Source of the DNA: Bryoerythrophyllum caledonicum
Taxonomy: Eukaryota > Streptophyta > Bryopsida > Pottiales > Pottiaceae
Direction: 5' to 3'
DNA length: 64,000 nt
NCBI GenBank assembly: GCA_963971425.1
Contig: OZ020520.1
Coordinates: 4,444,553 to 4,508,552 of the forward strand
In this document: one piece after another, positions 10,401 through 21,873 of the stretch
How positions within the stretch are numbered: the stretch's first letter is position 1
Layout of the letters: the number at the start of each line of letters is the position of its first letter
The notes under the pieces: model-generated
Databases searched by the model: none
The model's input: only the letters and a program-made list of their open reading frames with translations
What the model was told of the DNA's origin: nothing
Made by a program: the position numbers and the translations under genes

Positions 10401-12653
10401 GATCCATTCTTGGGATCAGCCACCGCCAACAACTTTTCAAATTCTTGGCTACGAATGGTCTTGATGGCTGCCTTTGCAGCCTTCTCCATCGCCTCCCAAA
10501 CCCCCTTTGGAGTTTGCTCCTCCGTTGGAATATTTGCTTTATAATCTCGACAAGCCTCATCAGAGGCAGAGGCAATCTCACGCTGCAGGTGACATGGTTA
10601 TGAAAACATAATTAGATAGTTGTTATTGAGTTTACATGTATAGAGCATGATACATACTCACCCGATAGAGAAACGATATGAACACATTGATTGTCAATGT
10701 GTACCAAGTCTTTGAATTTCTTTTGAATTTTTCACAACTCTTAAAATCTTCCTCCGGAATAAGAGCTTTGAAATCAGTCAAAGGAAGAACACCAAAGTGT
10801 TGAATTCGGTGCAACTTATGTACCAAATTTGTTTTCACATGATCAAGTTCCGTGGACCTGCAAATCACATCCAATTGTTGTTAAAAAATCTAGGCATTTG
10901 GTATTATATTGACAATGCATGGAAACTATGGGCAAAATTTCAGTACATTAGTGTGAACTCACCGATTTACTTCATTCATAGCATCGAGGAGAGGGCCCAA
11001 ATTTCCTCTAGGATCAATAACAATGCATTCCACGGGTCGATAGAAGTTGGACTCATAACGGTCGCCCGAATAGTTTTTTTCAATATACCTCCACCATGCT
11101 GTGAACCGGTGATTGCCTTCCCAAATGTATAGCATTTTCCCATGAAGGCCAGAGAGTTCAGGGTCATCTTGAACTTGTTCATCAAACGTATCGCTTGCGA
11201 TTTTCCATTGAGTACTCCAGGTAGATGAAATTATAGGAGATACTTCATTGACGTGGCCAACATCATTATAGATAGACACATATAAAGGACGATCTCCAGA
11301 ATGGTAACCATTGACAAACTCAGCTTCCAACTTCTTCACATCTTGCTCAAGTATTGGTCTTACCAGTGGGAGAGGAACCAACCTACAGAGTGGAACAAGC
11401 ACTCTAGAATGGGACGGATGGACTTGAAGGCTTGAAAGAAATCCAAACGAATCAGGCTTCTGTTGCTTTCTCACCCAAATTTCAGAGGCTTGCATGTCTC
11501 CAATATCCTCTGGAAATATGCCCTCATCCTTGTCTTTTGCCACCTCCATGGCGCTTGCCTCCACCATCTCTCTATTCTCCAAGTCCTGAACAACCTCCAC
11601 GACATTATCCTCTTCCATACTAGTTACGTTCTCCAGGTCTTTATCCAACTCCAAGTCTGTGGAAGACATTGGACTAAAACTTGGCTGCCTTTCCTGAAAA
11701 AAAAAAACACAAGAGTAAATAATCAAACACTATTTGGCAAGCATCTAAGGTCACTCAAACAAAACTCAAACATGATCACTCAAACATTCAGTTCCAGGTC
11801 AATAATTAGGAAGAGTAAAAAGTCGTAGAGATCGATAATCATCGTGAGAGGGTCTCGGCACCGAGAGTATCTCGACTCTCTGGGGATCCTGCGCAAGCGA
11901 GTTGCTAATCATCATTCTGTAACACATTTGCCACCGAGTGTTAAACTCTTAGTGTTGATTTCGAGACTTCAGAACACTCTGAGTTCAAACTATGATCTTT
12001 CCCCATTCGAACTACAGATCAAGTGACACTCAACAGGGTCTTCTTTCTTCGCTGATTTTTCCAAGCCCGTTCCATTTGCTCGATAGTAGACCGGGACAGT
12101 GGGAATCTCCTTAATCCATTCATGCAAGTCACTAGTTAGATGACGAGGCATTCGGCTACCTTAAGAGAGTCAAAGTTACTCCCGCCGTTCATCCTCCCCA
12201 GGTTCTGAAGATCATCATCCTGAGGGGTCTCGGCACCGAGAGGGTCTCGAGAGGATCAAGTGCTAGGGTCGGGACAGTGATCGGGACAGTGGGATTGGGA
12301 CAGTGATCGGGACAGTGGGATCGGGACAGTGGGAATCTCGTTAATCCTTTCATGGAAGTCACTAGTTTGATGACGAGGCATTCGGCTACCTTAAGAGAGT
12401 CAAAGTTCTCGCCATCACTCCCACAGTTCGACGATCGCATCCGAGAGGGTCTCGAGAGGACACCGATGCAGTAAGAGAGTCGGGTCTGATCCAGAGCTAG
12501 GTCGCTTTAGTGCTAGGGTCTCTCTCGGAGATCCAGATCTTGTCAACGTTTTGCGTGTTGAAAATTGACACTCAACAAGGTCTTCTTCCCTCGCTGATTA
12601 ACCCAAGCCCGTTCCAGTAGCTGTGGTTTTGCTAGATAGTAGATCGGGACAGT

Positions 12654-12687
<34 letters not shown>

Positions 12688-12882
12688 GTTTGGCGACGAG
12701 GCATTCGGCTACCTAACTAGAGTCAATATTTTCTCCCGCCGTTCACCCACCCCCAAGTTCTAACGATCATCAACGTGAAGGGTCTCGGCACCGAGAGGGT
12801 ATCTCTGGGTCTTCTTTCCTCGCTGTTTTCTTCAAGCCCGTTCCATTCGTTGTGGTCTTGCTGGAGAGTAGATCGGGACAGT

Positions 12883-12916
<34 letters not shown>

Positions 12917-15660
12917 GTTAGATGACGAGGCATTCGGCTACCATATGAGAGTCAAAGTTACTCCCGCCGTTCTCTCTTCCCCCGTTCTGACAAACATCAT
13001 TCTGAGGGGTCTCGGCACCGAGAGGGTCTGGAGAGGTCTCCGAGATGCAGTAAGAGGGTCGGGTCAAATCCAGTACTAGGGTCGGTTCACTGCTAGGGTC
13101 TCTCATAGATCCAGATCTAGTCTTCGTTTCTTGTGTGGAAGGTGACATCCAGCAGGGACTTCTTTCCTCACTGTTTTTTCCAAGCCCGATCCTGTCGCTG
13201 TGGTTTTGCTACATAGTAGATCGGGACAGTGGGAATCTCGATAATCCTTTCATGCGCGTCACTGATTAGATGACGAGGCATTCGGCTACCTTAAGAGAGT
13301 CATAGTTATTCCCACCGTACACCCTCCCACCCTAAATCCTCCTACCGTTCTGACGATGTATCATCCTGCGGGGTCTCGGCACCGAGAGGGTCGGATCTAG
13401 TTTGAGGGTCAGATCCAGTTCTAGGGTCGTGTCTTTGCTAGGGTCTCTCTAAGATCATCATCTAAATCTCTCTAACGAGCACTAGATGCCATCATGTCCT
13501 CGTGAGAGCTAGATGTCCTCGTGAGAGCAGTACTGTCTCACAAAAGGGTCTCGGCGCCGAAATACCCCGCGTGTGAGGCAACTAAGGACCTGTGAGGCAA
13601 CTAAGGACTCGGAGCCTGTGAGGTAAGTGGGAGCGCACGCCTGATCCACATGTATCAACACTCGTAACGCACAAAAAATAAACACACACCCACTATGGAT
13701 TCGTCACGCACCTGACGGAGCCTCCGTAGATATACATACAACAAATCAGCGCTGTCCACTCAAGAGAAGGGAAGCTCTGCGTTGAATTCCACCACCAGCG
13801 AGCAAAGTGCAATGCAACTAGAACGGTCGAACTGGTGCACACCACCATACACTATCAAGTGCCCCGAATCAAGGACGCCGAGTGCTTGGTTGGAAGCACA
13901 TGTGATGCCACAAAAGAAGCAGAACTGCAGGACCCTAGTTGTGAAGTCGTAGGCCCGTTTTGTGAAGTCGCAGGACCTAAACGGGGAATGGTAACGGGGA
14001 TCGGGGGACAGGGAACGCAGTCGAGGAAGGAGGCATGCAGTCAGGGAACGGGGATCGGGGAAGGTAGCGAGGAACGCAGTGGAGGAAAGAAAGCGGAGCT
14101 AAGTTATAAGAAGTTTTATTCAAATCTTTAGCATCTCGGCACCGAGTCACTTAAAATTAACTTATAAAATATCAAGTTAAAGATTTCTCCGATTGAAAAA
14201 AATAACCATTATTCATAAGATATTGTCATTAATATGAGAACCATGACTCGAAGATCTAATGTAATGCCAAAATAATAGGAATCTATTGGTTATTTAATGA
14301 CGTTTTATAAAAACAAATCAATAAAAATAAGTATCTCGGCACCGAGACCCTTAAAATCGAACTTCCTGAACTAAAAAATACAAAAAACTGTGTTGTTAGT
14401 TACATTCTTGCAGTAAAATGTTCACAAAATTAGAGGATCTCGGCACCGAGACCCATGAACTTCTACTCTATAATATCAAAATTATAGTCATCAGCCACAC
14501 TAGTCAGGGTTAATTTATAGAACCAAATATCCTTACAGAAGAGGAACTCGGCACCGAGACCCGTCGAAACAATCATGGAGAACTTAACAACAACAAACTT
14601 TGCTGTTAGTTACATAGATAATATTACAATCACAAGTATATAAATTAGAGGTTCTCGGCACCGAGACCCATGAACTTTACCTCTTAAATATCATAATCAA
14701 AAACTAAACAACTCTTTTCAAAAAAACATATACAGCCACATATGCATGAAAAATAGGGTCTCGGCACCGAGACCCGTAGAAACAGACATCCAGAACTCAA
14801 AAGCAGCGAACTTTGTTGTTAATTTCATAGATATTATTGCAATCACATGTTCATAAATATGCGGATCTCGGCACCGAGACCCATTCACATCACCTCTAAA
14901 ATATCAGAATCAAACAACTCAATTTCACTTCTCAAAGTAGCTTACAAAACAACATGTCTAGGAAGAAGATGATCTCGGCATCGAGACCGTTGAAAGAAAC
15001 AACCAGAACTCAAAATCAACAAACTATGTTAGTAGTTACATTGGTATAATTGCAAAAACATGTTCATTAATTAGACGGACTCGGCACCGAGACCCATGAA
15101 CTTGAACTCCCAAATATTAGAATCAGAGAACTCTACCGCTTTTTAATTAGAAAACCATACAACATATTCCAGAGAAAAATGATCTCGGCATCAAGATCCA
15201 TAGAAACAAACACCCTAAACTCAAAACAATAAGCACTGTTGACAATGTAATAGGAATTACTGCATTAACATGTTCACAAAATTAGAGGATCTAATTACCA
15301 TATTGGATAAAGATAATTTAACTAAAAAAAAGTTTGTAAAGTATGTCTTACCCTGTTGCACTGCCCAATGTTGATCATTGCCGCTTCCTCTTCCCCTTCT
15401 GCAATGTTAACTACTTCGATGTCACCTCTGACAATGTCTTCAACATTCTCACCCCCAAACTCAAGTATCCTAGCAATTGCATCAGCTGAAGTACTTCTTC
15501 TGGATCTAATTTTGCTAGACTGCATCCTAGCTCTCAGCAGCGATTTCCTACTCGAGAAATATAATCGAGGCTTTCTCTTCCTCTTCTTCCCCTTTGATAT
15601 GATAGGTGACACTGAAGACAACTCTTTGACTAGCATCTGTTCAATCCTCCATACATACAT
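7495..15660 (-). CDS. ParB-like domain fused to DNA-methyltransferase fold, 11 exons
   Basis: A hand-built model joins 11 exons with GT-AG introns and no stop: 15660-15352, 11693-10963, 10857-10662, 10582-10385, 10294-10079, 9959-9727, 9643-8950, 8757-8410, 8332-8071, 7990-7789, 7708-7495. The product is about 1,200 residues. The N-terminus is basic with KGKKRKRKPR, a likely nuclear signal. Residues ~210-340 resemble a ParB/sulfiredoxin-fold domain: VPLPLVRP, then YIWEGNHRFTAW at ~292-303, matching the ParB G-x-H-R signature. A lysine/threonine-rich linker lies in exon 7. DLIIVDIPEG (~879-888) sits at the DPPY motif of beta-class N6A/N4C methyltransferases. KPWRGGREKDPIL and VVLDTSASTGASIRACR...HLVAFEADP (~1021-1083) match the HPTxKP and motif I regions. 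DPPY is altered, so catalysis is uncertain. Start 15636 is an alternative ATG. It shares the element with a transposase, and the palindrome array lies in its 3.66-kb intron 1. Confidence 0.75.
11845..13565. repeat. Intron-1 repeat block A with CTCGGCACCGAG palindromes
   Basis: Palindromes CTCGGCACCGAG, often extended to GGTCTCGGCACCGAGAGGG, lie near 11854, 12229, 12784, 13011, 13375 and 13549 (last one degenerate). Between them recur longer phrases such as GATCGGGACAGTGGGAATCT and GACGAGGCATTCGGCTACC (near 12138, 12370, 12692, 12921 and 13271). This amounts to about five divergent copies of a 230-370 bp unit. The block lies inside intron 1 of the ParB/methyltransferase gene. Confidence 0.85.
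13566..14130. other. Intron-1 spacer between the two palindrome blocks
   Basis: This is mixed sequence with short local repeats, such as GTGAGGCAACTAAGGAC twice near 13575-13605 and GGGGATCGGGG twice near 13997-14055. A short open frame at 13835-14131 has no recognisable product and overlaps these repeats, so it is not called. Confidence 0.4.
14131..15200. repeat. Intron-1 repeat block B, palindromes every ~107 bp
   Basis: The palindrome CTCGGCACCGAG recurs at 14135, 14335, 14439, 14547, 14654, 14760, 14867, 14974, 15080 and 15184, with the last copies decaying to CATCGAG or CATCAAG. From 14335 on, spacings are 104-108 bp. The spacers alternate between two types: one beginning CCCATGAAC, the other CCCGTNGAAACA and containing AAACTTTGNTGTTAGTTACA. 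The true unit is therefore a ~213-bp dimer. The full core is GGTCTCGGCACCGAGACC in some copies. Confidence 0.9.
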
Positions 15661-16355
15661 AACCTGACAACACTACGAACACATTGAATCATCTTATATA
15701 TTTTGTATGAACAATATATAGAGTTTGTAGGATTGTCTTCATCAATGTGTTCAAGTGTCACGATCTAAAATATAGTAAAAAACCTAAACTTGACAGCTAC
15801 ATATTTCAAATTTATTTTTTAGAATGCAATAGGTTTACAATCTCAGCTTGTTTTTGAAATCCTTCTTACTTAAAGTTATTTAATCCTAATTTTGGGTACT
15901 CCTTGACGGCGTCCTATTTCTACTACCCATAAACGGCGTCTTATTTAATACTCTGTAATGGCGGCTTGTATTTGATTAGGCTTATGACACCTAACTATTA
16001 TTCCACAATTCAAACACCTTCTGGAACTATTATTCCACAATTCAAACACCTTCTGGAAGAATATCATGCCCTTCTTTCTTGCCCCTACCTGCTACTTCTT
16101 TAAATATTTTTTTATTGCAATCAATTAGGGATATGTAGCTGCTTTTGGTTTTCGGTGAATTTCCAATTGACGTTTGGGTTGTTTTTGATGAATGATTTCA
16201 ACTTAGATGATTATCTTACAACCAACAGAGTTCTCTTCATCCAATACTCTACTCATTCAGCAAGATGGAACTAGGCATGTCATTATATAATTGACAGCTC
16301 TTTCATTCCCGAGTCTCTTTCACCTTCATATCCTCTATGCTCTTGCCTTGGCACT
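15661..16355. promoter_or_regulatory. Divergent intergenic region between the two MULE genes
   Basis: The two genes of the element point away from this ~0.7-kb stretch. A TATATAA at 16284-16290 lies about 70 bp upstream of the transposase ATG. On the other strand an AT run at ~15694-15702 could serve the methyltransferase-fold gene. A perfect 32-bp tandem duplication occupies 15993-16024 and 16025-16056. Promoter function is inferred from position. Confidence 0.5.
16284..16290 (+). promoter_or_regulatory. TATA-like box for the transposase
   Basis: TATATAA lies about 70 bp before the ATG at 16356 and is the best TATA match in the divergent region on this strand. Confidence 0.45.
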
Positions 16356-19300
16356 ATGGTTGCTCCGCACGATGAGGTTGATGGAGATGTCGTTGTCTAT
16401 GGTCCCGGTCCAGGAGTACCAATCTCATTTGCTGTTGGTCAAGAAGGCATCTCCGTTGTTTCTGCTAATCGTCTACGTTTTCGTTTCGATATTGTTGAGG
16501 GTACAATGCATGTGGATAAGGAAGTCTTTGATATTGTCACCGGGGAAATGACTCATACCGTAGCTCAGACTTGTACAACTCAAGACGAGGGACCTGTATG
16601 GTTGTTAAAGCCAGGAAAGTATAGAGTGTATGGTCTGAAAGATAGCAACATCCGTGCCTCTCTTGACTCTCTGGCTCCAAAACTGTCAACTTCTTTGCAC
16701 GTTACTCCTCCTCTTCATAAAGTGAAATTGGAACCCATTGACACTTGTATTCATGTACTTAGTGACGACTCGGATAGTGATTGTCTCGTACAGTCTACAA
16801 GCATATCAAGAGGTCCTTCCTCCTCAACACCAATGTCTTCTCAGTCCAGTCGTCCATCCTCTTCGAAGCCTCCCCTACCTCCTACCACCTCCAATAGCAT
16901 CGTGGACTGCATACGAGAACTTAGTGCCCGACGGAGATCCAAGTCTCATCTCAGTAAAGTAGACTTTGATTCTATTAAAATAAAAAAGGTAGATTTTCTC
17001 CCCCCCTCCTTCAATGGCGATATTATTTTTGAACTACCCCCGGTCGGAAAGACCAACTCCTCCTCTCAAGCCGGACTACTACAAGGTATGGACAAGAGAC
17101 ACGATGGTCATGCCTGGTCTCGTACCATAACATCTCATATCAGAAACGAGTCGAACTTGTCGTTCCGAATTTCTAGATGCCTTGGACATCTCCAGTGTAT
17201 GAATTCTGAGTGCGAGTATCTGAGACGGGTCCATCGTACATCTACCGCTAACGAAACTGAATGGGATGGTTTTTGTCCCAGCCCCTTTGATGTTCATAGT
17301 TCTCCTCCTCCGCTATCCACTCTAGTTTGTAGCATGTGTCAACACCCCCCTACATGTTTAGAAACTTGCATGGCAATAATTTATTATGCCTTTGGCCATG
17401 ACCAAATGACTCGTGCATGTGTCCATTTGGGAACACACAATCACCCAGTAAAACTAGGGATGTGTAGAGAGTCATCCGTGAAGCTCCGTAGCCTCATTGG
17501 AGAGCAGGTAGAACGAACTCCTACTGCAACAAATTCTGCCATAGTTCTTGAGGCTAGCAAAGAGTTTCTAGGAGAATTATTACTCTGTTCTGAAGGCGTT
17601 CCTCAAAAGACTCTTCCATTTGAAGAGCTCATACCAGTGCTGGATAAGTTCAAGCATATGACGTCCCCAAGTATTCGCAATGATGTCACTACGTTCAGGT
17701 ATTTGAGACGTTTTGGTGTAATGGATAGCATTACTAGATTGAGGGGGGCTTCCAATTGGGCCTTCGTTCAGGAGAACAAGTTTCCCGGTCAAGGAACAGA
17801 CTCCGATAAGGTATTCCTATTCAAGATGGCCGAAGTAGGACCAGGGAGCGGTGTGGACCTAGTACGACGCATGCAACCACACGGTGACCTTGGAGACGCT
17901 TGGATCATGTTCGATCACGTGAAACGAGTGAAGGACTGGACAACTATGGCATGCCATGTCTATGACTCAACATATTGTCGTGTGATGACGATTGCAGTTT
18001 GTGACATGCAGTCTGAAGATGTAGCAGCACAGCTAATATTCTGGCAGAATCTCAATGCAGTGGCAGCGAGGCATGGTATTGACAACGTCACGTTTAAGGG
18101 CTTCATGGCGGACAGTGCCCAAGCAAACTGGAATGCAGTTCGCATTACGTACGGCGATGGAGATGCAAAGAAGCCCATGGATAATCGAGAGCGCACATGT
18201 CTGTTCCACTGGGCACAGTCTCTCGAAAAACATACAAAGGCGGATATTCGAGCCGACCTCCAAGAACAACACCGACAACTTTGCAAGCAATACAAGAATG
18301 CCAAGACACTCGAAGAGGCAGACACTAAGTATACAGCTATCAGATCATGGTGGCTGTCATCAGGAGCAACAACGGATGAAGGAGTTGTTCGTCTAGACCT
18401 TTGGCTCGCGTTTTGGCATTTCCGATATAGACAGTGGGGAGGCTTCATGGAACTTGTAAGTTCTTTCTTGACATTACTACCTTTGGATGTGCATGTTTTG
18501 GAAAGCCCCTCCTCTTAAGGGTGCGCTTACTTATCTAATGGCTTAACTGACTATATGTTTGTTAAGCTCATAGTTCTTACGGGTCTTCCAACTTCTGTAG
18601 GCTCTTTCTGAAGCGGAATTGGCTGAAATGCCATCGTGCAACCTTGCAGAATCCATACACAACAAATGGTTACAACAATCAGGGAAAAGAGGTACAGATC
18701 TCTACGTGGCAACTGTTGATGATATGGTTCGTGCTTTCATGCAAGTGGTTGCATACTATCAATTCTTGAAGGGTGAGAAGCCAGGTACTGGACCGGAAAA
18801 GGATGAACTCCGACTTCGAACTGCTCAACGTACCGCTCATCGCTCGGGTAACTCCAAGGTTCTACATGAGGCCCTCGCCAAAATGCCTGGAGGTAATGAG
18901 TTCTGCACTCGCGATCCTCATTTAGAGGGAGAAGAGGTTTTTATGTCATTGAAGCGAAAGGCAGATCTTCCTCCGGGATCTGAGTTTGATTCACACAGGC
19001 CGGATAAGATTAGCATCTCCCGTCCACGGTTTCAGAAACGACCATTTTCGCGCACTATCCACGACCTCACTTCCGACGAGGATGTTTTAAAGGAAGCTCC
19101 AGCGGCACCAAAGGTTGTTCTCCCTTCCCCTAAAACTCTTGCACCAACTACGAGGGTGGAACACGTAAAGGCTGTCCAGGAAACCGACTGTGATGAGACT
19201 GCATGGCATATTGCTCGCCTTCCAAAGACATCTGCGAAAGCGTGTTTCGCTCAACAGGCCATCACAAGGAAGAAGTGTGTGGCACGCATTGTCAAGGATG

Positions 19301-20055
19301 GTAAAAGTACTGTGGCACCAACTTATACAGGTACGATGGATAATTACAAAAAGAACCGGATTGAGAAGATGCAGTTCTTCTTTTGTAATGATGACATTGA
19401 GAGATGTGTGAACGGCACTAGAAGGAAATGGGTTGTCTCCAAACCAGACGTTCCTAGTGTATGGCCAGTGAAGATCGGCACCAATCTTAGCCAGAAAGAG
19501 ATATTTGCATTAGAAGACGCCGGATTCCGATTGGCCGAACGCGTGGAGCTGTCTCCTCGGAAACTTTTTGGGGATCAAGGAGTGCCACTGGACTTCTCAT
19601 CGTTTCTGACCCCGAAGGAGCCTACTGTGCATCCAGCGAAGCGATTTGGAAAGGTCATTCGAAGAAATCCCAAAGCTCCTACTGTCGCACATCAGAATAG
19701 CTGCGCATCTGCTTTGTCCGTGGTTGGCAAGATATGTAAAGTTCATATGATTCCTCCTCCAGGGTTTGGCTGCGTTCTGTCATTCGAGTCCAAAAGCATT
19801 TCGAAGGTGTCAAAGTATGTGCTTAGTATTGGCCAATTCCCCAGTTGTGATTGTCCATCTTTCATCGAGATGAACAACAAGTCACTTGGCAAACGTGGAC
19901 AATGGATATATTGTAAGCATTTGTACTATGTCTTCACCATAGTTTGCGGTTTAGATCTTGATATGGATGTCTTCATGCATGCCCCTAGTTTCAGCTTCAA
20001 CGAGATTAAGCGAGTTTTACAAATCCTTTCTGTGAAGCATACAATCTTCTATTAG
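16356..20055 (+). CDS. MULE transposase with N-terminal zinc finger and SWIM domain
   Basis: Two exons, 16356-18455 and 18601-20055, join in phase across a GTAAGT...TGTAG intron to give 1,184 residues. N-terminal region: acidic and serine-rich linker. From about residue 270 there is a Cys/His region (CLGHLQC-MNSEC ... CLETC ... THNH) of the WRKY-GCM1/FLYWCH type. The RNase H-like core shows D537 in HVYDSTYC, D586 in GFMADSAQANW, and a likely E717 in CNLAESIHNKW, the place where MULE transposases usually keep the last acidic residue. C-terminal SWIM finger: C1116-x-C1118 ... C1138-x-H1140. Together these identify a Mutator-superfamily transposase expected to cut and paste the surrounding element in the nucleus. 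The frame is free of stops and all three acidic residues are present, so it may be active. The third catalytic residue is inferred. Confidence 0.9.
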
Positions 20056-20449
20056 TAGTAGACTACATTGGAGGTAGATTGTATGATCATCTAACAATTG
20101 TAATGAAAATGTGGTGAGACTACAAGGGCCACCACTCGAGTTTGTTACATTTGTGTACAGAATTTACTTGCTTTAAAATGTTGTTTTTTTCTTCTATTTC
20201 ATTTCTAGTTTTCATCCATGAATATTTATTGTACTCAAGTCAATATAAAGTTGAATAGCACTGTCTCCAAAAACCCTAAAGCCATACCATAAACCTACGG
20301 TTATAAGTCTTTCTTAAACCGTACATGAACCCTACTCCACGGTCATAGGTCCTTTTGTGCATGCCTTTTTTAGTAAATATTGCTTAAAAATATTATATTT
20401 TATTCTGTTTTTAGTAAATTATTTTTAAAATTAGCAAATTTTGTTATGT
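20056..20449. other. Transposase 3' flank
   Basis: This is AT-rich sequence between the transposase stop and the right terminal repeat. AATAT/AATAAA-like signals are possible but not distinctive. No further gene is seen. Confidence 0.4.
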
Positions 20450-20533
20450 GGCTCATGCCTCACGGCTTACGGCTCATGGCTCACGGCTCATGGCTCACGG
20501 CTCACGGCTCATGGCTCACACGCTAGCTTCGTC
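20450..20533 (-). repeat. Right terminal inverted repeat with GTGAGCC heptamers
   Basis: On the minus strand it reads GACGAAGCTAGCGTGTGAGC, then about ten 7-bp units (GTGAGCC and ATGAGCC alternating, with GTAAGCC and GTGAGGC variants). It is inverted relative to 6483-6545. The alternating ATGAGCC/GTGAGCC pattern differs from the left end. Confidence 0.85.
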
Positions 20534-20544
20534 CTTCACATCAC
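20534..20544. repeat. Target-site duplication, right copy
   Basis: CTTCACATCAC is identical to 6472-6482. Confidence 0.85.
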
Positions 20545-21873
20545 AAGCACTATGATGTCTAAATGTCTACAAAGTTTGAGATGGAATAAAATTGTCTTGC
20601 ATGTTTAAATCAATCTCACAACATGAAAAGGTACAAAATCCAAATGAATTGAATTTTTTGGGGAACTCAACTTCCTGTAAAATCTAGAACAAGAATGAAC
20701 GTGTACAATCTGATTTCCATGGAATGAGAGAAATTATACAAAAGGAGCAAAATCTCAAAACTTAGTATGTACAGATGTCAAAAAAGGGAAGTTTCTTTTG
20801 CATAGTGTCCAAGAAACTATGATGCTTCTTAGAATAAATTTTAAACTACAAAAAGTTCAAAACATATTTAGAGGATTTAACAAGCTTACTATAGCCAATC
20901 TTGATAAAAAAAAATACAATAGAAATGTTAAGATTGCTTATTTCAAAGTCCTATTAACTACGTATGTCTTCATTCATGAAAAAAAAACCATAAGTTAAAA
21001 TGTATCAAATTTAATGCATTTTCTTCTTTATATGGGAGAGATTTTAAAAAACTCTAAAACACAACAATATAAGCATGTCTAAACATCATGTTTAAAAAAA
21101 TACAAGGTTCAAAATTTCTTTTTGATAACAATCAAGAATTAATGCTACGGCGACCTCTTAAGGTTAAGGGATCACTATTGAGTCTCAATAGTGACCAAGC
21201 CCTTCTATCTTTGAATAGAGCTATTTAGAAAAAACAAACAATGGAATTATAAACAAAAATACCAGTACCTTACAAATATTTTTGGATAAGTTTACAAATA
21301 GATCCAATTGAGAGCCAAAACAATACAAGGGCACGAAAAAGACATCTCCAAGTTAGATTTTCCTTTGCTTGTTGCATGGTTGTATGTTGTTGTGATCCAC
21401 ATCCCAATATAAAGTGTCATCATTTTTGTAATGTCTAACGCATTAAATCCTTGGTACTCTGAAATGTTCCTCTTCCAATGCCTTCAATACTTTTGGACTT
21501 TGAGTTTATTTTTCAACGCCACATATGAAAGTGAGTGTCACATGTTGTAGGTTGCATGAAGAATTATATTCAAGACCTTATGATTAACACTATAAAGATT
21601 TGCCAATCAACCTTCCTATCGGAGGATGTAAAAACCCTTACGAAAAAATTCTTTATACTTGTTGTGGATGAATTTTTGTTGGAGCTAGGGCTTCGGCATT
21701 CACAATAGTGTTCTCCTCGCAAGGACCACTACTACAAACACAAAAGCCCTCTCCCCATTCAAGATTCATCTGTGACAAATATAAGTGCATTGAGTATTCC
21801 AAACCGATGACTACTCATCCATGGAAGAAATGGAATCTTCACCCCATGCTAGATGAACAACTAACTCTTAAAT
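20545..21873. other. AT-rich spacer with a short hairpin
   Basis: No gene was recognised. A perfect 10-bp-arm hairpin, TCACTATTGA/TCAATAGTGA with a 3-bp loop, lies at 21172-21194. Confidence 0.4.

Larger units (their letters stand above)
6483..20533. mobile_element. 14.05-kb Mutator-like element with two genes
   Basis: Both ends were found directly. The left end starts GGGGATTGCTAGTATGTGAG. The reverse complement of the right end starts GACGAAGCTAGCGTGTGAG. Each then runs into an array of GTGAGCC heptamers. An exact 11-bp direct repeat flanks the unit. Inside are a plus-strand MULE transposase (16356-20055) and a minus-strand ParB/methyltransferase-fold gene (7495-15660), transcribed away from a ~0.7-kb shared intergenic region. 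Both reading frames appear intact once splicing is taken into account, and the duplication is perfect, which suggests a fairly young and possibly still autonomous copy. About 3.3 kb of palindrome-bearing repeats lie in intron 1 of the minus-strand gene. No other transposon was seen nested inside, although the AT-rich ends are not fully explained. Confidence 0.88.

Noticed and set aside
14131..15200. CRISPR-like array (short palindromic repeat at regular spacing)
   Set aside because: The ~95-bp spacers are homologous and alternate between two types, the host is a eukaryote, and no cas genes are near. It is a satellite-like array inside an intron.
7495..15660. Recent bacterial or viral gene insertion
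   Set aside because: Ten introns with plant-type splice sites and a nuclear-signal-like N-terminus show long residence in a eukaryotic genome, although the domains may be of prokaryotic origin in the distant past.
17960..18448. Minus-strand frames of 85-162 codons inside the transposase
   Set aside because: They are shadows of the transposase coding strand and carry no recognisable motif.
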